From Galaxea fascicularis (Eukaryota; Cnidaria; Anthozoa; Scleractinia; Euphylliidae), in the NCBI GenBank assembly GCA_948470475.1, contig OX419342.1, positions 16,838,467 through 16,902,466 of the forward strand: DNA of 64,000 nucleotides, in the 5' to 3' direction. Made by a program: the position numbers and the translations under genes. The stretch's first letter is position 1; each line of letters starts with the position of its first letter. The notes below the pieces were generated by a model. That model was not told where the DNA came from and did no database searches. It saw only the letters and a list, made by a program, of their open reading frames with translations. This document shows, in pieces, positions 61,302 to 64,000 of this stretch.

Positions 61302-61985
61302 TTTTTTTGGTTGTCATATATGTTAAATTTAACTTCATAATCTAAGCGTTTTTGATATGGATGAAAGATAACAAAATTAGTTTTCTTTATATTTAAGGAT
61401 AGTTTATTAGCGTTTAGCCAGTCACAGACGTTAAGTAGCTCCACATTTACAACAGATTCAAGTGATTTTAAATTCTTATCAGCATATAGCAGATTTGTAT
61501 CATCAGCAAATAGGTAGAATCCTAGTTTGTTTGAAGCCTTGTAAATGTCATTAATATAAATCAAAAACAATAAAAGACTCAAAACAGAACCCTGTGGCAC
61601 TCCACAAGAGGTTTTCTCTCTTTTAGAAATATAGGCACCAACCTGAGTGGTTTGGGTTCTTCCATTTAAGTATGAGCAGAACCAATCATTGATTACACCA
61701 CGAATTCCGTAATGAGCCAGCTTATGTAGTAAAATAGAATGATCAACTGTATCGAATGCCTTTTGCAGATCGATAAAGACCCCACACGAAAACATGATGT
61801 TCCGTTGAACATCTTTCTCGAAATCCATATTGATAATCATAAAACATATGATGTTTGTTCATGAATTGTTTTCGGCGATTATACATAAGCTTTTCAAAGA
61901 TTCTATTAAAGAATGAAAGAAGAGAAATTGGCCGATAATTACTAGGATCAGTTGCATCACCACCTTTGCAAAGTTGATTTTTGGC
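61302..61985 (-). pseudogene. LINE remnant, 5' half: RT fingers and palm
   Basis: On the minus strand, 61985 to about 61840 reads in two frames LCKGGDATDPSNYRPISLLS and FFNRIFEKLMYNRRKQF. Then 61800-61306 reads GVFIDLQKAFDTVDHSILL (motif A), SCGVPQGSVLSLLLFLIYIN (motif B), YLFADDTNLLYADKNLKSL (motif C, FADD) and KTNFVIFHPYQKRLDYEVKF, and ends at NIYDNQK where the 6.45-kb element begins. The rest of the RT is at 54849-54165. A frameshift lies near 61840, and the element is 5'-truncated near 61985. The catalytic residues are intact, but the gene is broken. Confidence 0.92.
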
Positions 61986-62103
61986 GGGGATGGAACACCA
62001 TACAATTCCGTCAGTCTCCAGGTATTTACACGGAGGTTGCTTGCAAAGAGTATATGGTTTCCTTTACACCCAAACACCGCATCAAGTTGTTTAAAGAAAT
62101 TGA

Positions 62104-62400
62104 ATGCTGAAAAAAGCTGCGCGATCCGAATTACATTCTTCAGAACTGCTAGACCTCCAAGAATTTCAGCCAGTGCCTTGGGATGTGCGCTTAAAAATCA
62201 TGCTTGGAGTAACCTCTGGAATTTCATTCCTCCACGAAAATGATGTTGTCCACTGTGACCTTAAAGCAGGAAATATATTCATTGGTGGAAACGGAGAGGG
62301 AACGGATGGGTAGTAAAACTAGACGACTTTGGTTCTGCTCGTTATAATTTCGAACAATTTTCACCCAAAATTTGTTGTCAACAAAACAGATTAAAATTTA
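62104..62400 (+). pseudogene. Protein kinase fragment
   Basis: The frame from 62104 reads VPWDVRLKIMLGVTSGISFL, then HENDVVHCDLKAGNIFIGG, which is the kinase catalytic loop (HxDLKxxN, with HCD for the usual HRD). After a one-base frameshift at about 62305 it continues WVVKLDDFGSARYNFEQF, with the metal-binding DFG. The arrangement resembles tyrosine-kinase-like serine/threonine kinases. The N-terminal lobe (P-loop, VAxK) and the C-lobe after DFG are absent. It is a captured or retroposed piece beside the LINE 5' truncation point, not a working kinase. Confidence 0.85.
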
Positions 62401-62541
62401 CCTTGTGTTTGAAACTCCCCATAGCGTCTGCAGATCCTAATAACGCGTGTCCTCAGTACCAAAACCTGACACCTTTGCATGTATGAAAGACCAGTAACCT
62501 TAATGGTCTCGCGGGAGTAAAAGCTAAAAACGTGATCACAC

Positions 62542-62860
62542 ATGTTGCAGACAAATAATTTAGCCGTTAATTTACGGCTAAATCTACGTTCACTTCTATT
62601 ACAGACAAATAATTTAGCCGTTGATTTACGGCTAAATATAGGTTCACTTCTATTTCAAACAAATAATTTAGCCGTCAATTTACGGCTGAATGCAGGTTCT
62701 CACATATTGCAGACAAATAATTTAGCCGTTAATTTACGGCGAAATCTAGGTTCACATATATAACAGATAAATAATTTAGCCGTTAATTTACAGCGAAATC
62801 TTTGGTCAGTATAATTTGTGTGAAAAATTTAGCAGTTAATTTACGGCTAAATTTTCCTTT
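62542..62860 (-). repeat. 60-bp tandem array with palindromic core, right copy
   Basis: About five units contain GCAGACAAATAATTTAGCCG and TTAATTTACGGCTAAATC. It is the reverse complement of the array at 48868-49375. The outer flanks of the two arrays also show weak similarity in inverted orientation (TCTACAAA, then AGC, then ACT-ATTCAG). Confidence 0.93.
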
Positions 62861-63017
62861 GTATAATTTTCTGAATGAGTTTTTGGCTAATTTTTTGTTA
62901 TATTTGTAGAATGCGTTTGTTGCAAAATTCGCCGTTGTCTAAACTTTCGTGGCAATCTGGCCTTATATCACATAAGGATTCCTAAAGCTTAAACTGCGAT
63001 CCGCTTATTCTAAAAAC

Positions 63018-63131
63018 CTGGCCCCGGTTGTTCAGCGCTATCCACCGGATAAATCACTAATTGCACAATCCACTGGATAGATATTTATCCGGTGGATAGG
63101 GCTATCCAGCCTTTGAACAACCTGGCTCTGG
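63018..63131. mobile_element. MITE with GGTTGTTCA ends and TATCCACCGGATAAAT arms
   Basis: GGTTGTTCAGCGCTATCCAC at the left faces TATCCAGCCTTTGAACAACC at the right. Inside, CTATCCACCGGATAAAT is mirrored by ATTTATCCGGTGGATAG. It is 114 bp and non-coding. Confidence 0.88.
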
Positions 63132-64000
63132 TCTTTAACCAGGATTTTAAGATACGAAATGTCAAACTTGTTGCCAAGTTTCATGCCTGGAAATGTCTCC
63201 GTTTTAAGATACGAAGGAAATTAAGGCACCTGAAATAGGCCCAAAATAGTCGGGTAGGACCAAATCACTCCAGACTATTGACGAGCCACCACAAGGCAAC
63301 TGTTTATAAGTGGATCACACCAGGCGAAGAAATGTTGTTTTTGTACGTACATGATGTCACTATAACATACATGAGGAGAATACCTTCAATTCATATGCAC
63401 TATTTGTCGTTGAAGGAAATAACTTTTTCTCGGTTGAGGTATATCTGTTGAGTGTTGACGAATCTACTACCTTGGGTGCCACAGGTTATTTTCTTTTCGT
63501 TTGGAGGAGGGAAATTACGCGGCGCCTGAGACGTGGCCACGAGGCGCTAAGCACCAAGACTGAAAAAGAATAACCTCTGGTCGGACGAATACTGAACCTC
63601 ATTTCCGTGCTGTGCTGTCGCCTGGGAAACCACGCTTTTCGTAACCCAATCACTGTACAGTCGTTGTTTCATTTGAAGAACAGGCTATCAACGACTTAGG
63701 CCAAATTCTGTCTTAATTTTATGATATGGAAATGAATTTTGGCTCGCCCATCAGCTCTTGCGACCAGAATCCCGTTTAGTCTCTCGCCTTCTGTTTTGGT
63801 TTTCAGGGATATTCATTTTTTGAACGGGTCTCTGGAGCCAGGTTACGAATCTAAAAATCAAATTTGTCCAGTTAAAAGATACTTTTTTCTATTTTCTGGT
63901 TAAATGAACAATGACCAAACAATGAACCGGGGATGAAGTACTGTACAGTGCATGGTTCTTGTAAAAAGCTAGGAATGGCGCTGCTTTTTTTTTTCTTGCA
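63132..64000. other. Window end, no feature recognised
   Basis: No open frame above 60 codons and no repeat array. Upstream exons of the receptor were looked for on the minus strand and not found. Confidence 0.5.

Noticed and set aside
54856..61305. A conserved host exon TRSKLxCGITFxxNS occurring twice
   Set aside because: At first it looked like a shared exon. It is the terminal inverted repeat of the 6.45-kb element read as protein from each end.

Overview
The window looks like nuclear DNA of an animal, most probably an anthozoan cnidarian (stony coral or sea anemone). Coding exons are short, are separated by long introns with GT/AG boundaries, and encode MAM, CUB and fibronectin type III (FN3) domains. 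The rest is AT-rich DNA full of small inverted-repeat elements, LINE and Penelope remnants and microsatellites. The assignment to cnidarians is an inference from family knowledge and cannot be proved from the sequence alone.

One real protein-coding gene dominates the window. It lies on the minus strand between 47233 and 10555. I could chain 23 exons into one uninterrupted frame of 1707 codons with matching splice phases. The domain order is MAM, then (CUB-FN3-FN3) four times, then CUB-FN3, one transmembrane helix and a short cytoplasmic tail. Every domain boundary is a phase-1 intron and every CUB domain is split by a phase-2 intron, so the module can be duplicated without breaking the frame. 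The 5' end (start codon, signal peptide) was not found. It is a single-pass cell-surface protein; adhesion or recognition is a reasonable guess, but no function is shown.

Region by region: 1-1345 holds a 229-bp satellite and a diverged 193-bp repeat. 4076-5940 is a broken retrotransposon with a reverse transcriptase and a C-terminal restriction-like endonuclease. 6041-7617 is a foldback transposon with long arms, a 6-bp target duplication and a decayed gene fragment inside. 10555-47233 is the receptor gene, whose introns carry two Penelope GIY-YIG fragments, a LINE fragment with a (TCTA)n tail, many MITEs, three large palindromes and a 3-kb element that recurs near 51-54 kb. 48.8-63.1 kb is a nest of mobile DNA.

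The nest is the most unusual part. A minus-strand LINE remnant (about 51.1-62.0 kb) is split by a 6452-bp insertion at 54850-61301. Joining the two flanks restores the LINE reading frame. The insertion has terminal inverted repeats starting AACGCGTTCC and a probable TTTT target duplication. Arrays containing TTCCGAATTTCGG-type palindromes lie near both ends, and inside it is a tandem array of five identical tRNA-like genes with a 250-bp period. I recognise no transposase in it, and it does not fit a superfamily I can name. A second pair of palindromic arrays at 48.87-49.38 and 62.54-62.86 kb, in opposite orientation, suggests that an even larger element may enclose the nest.
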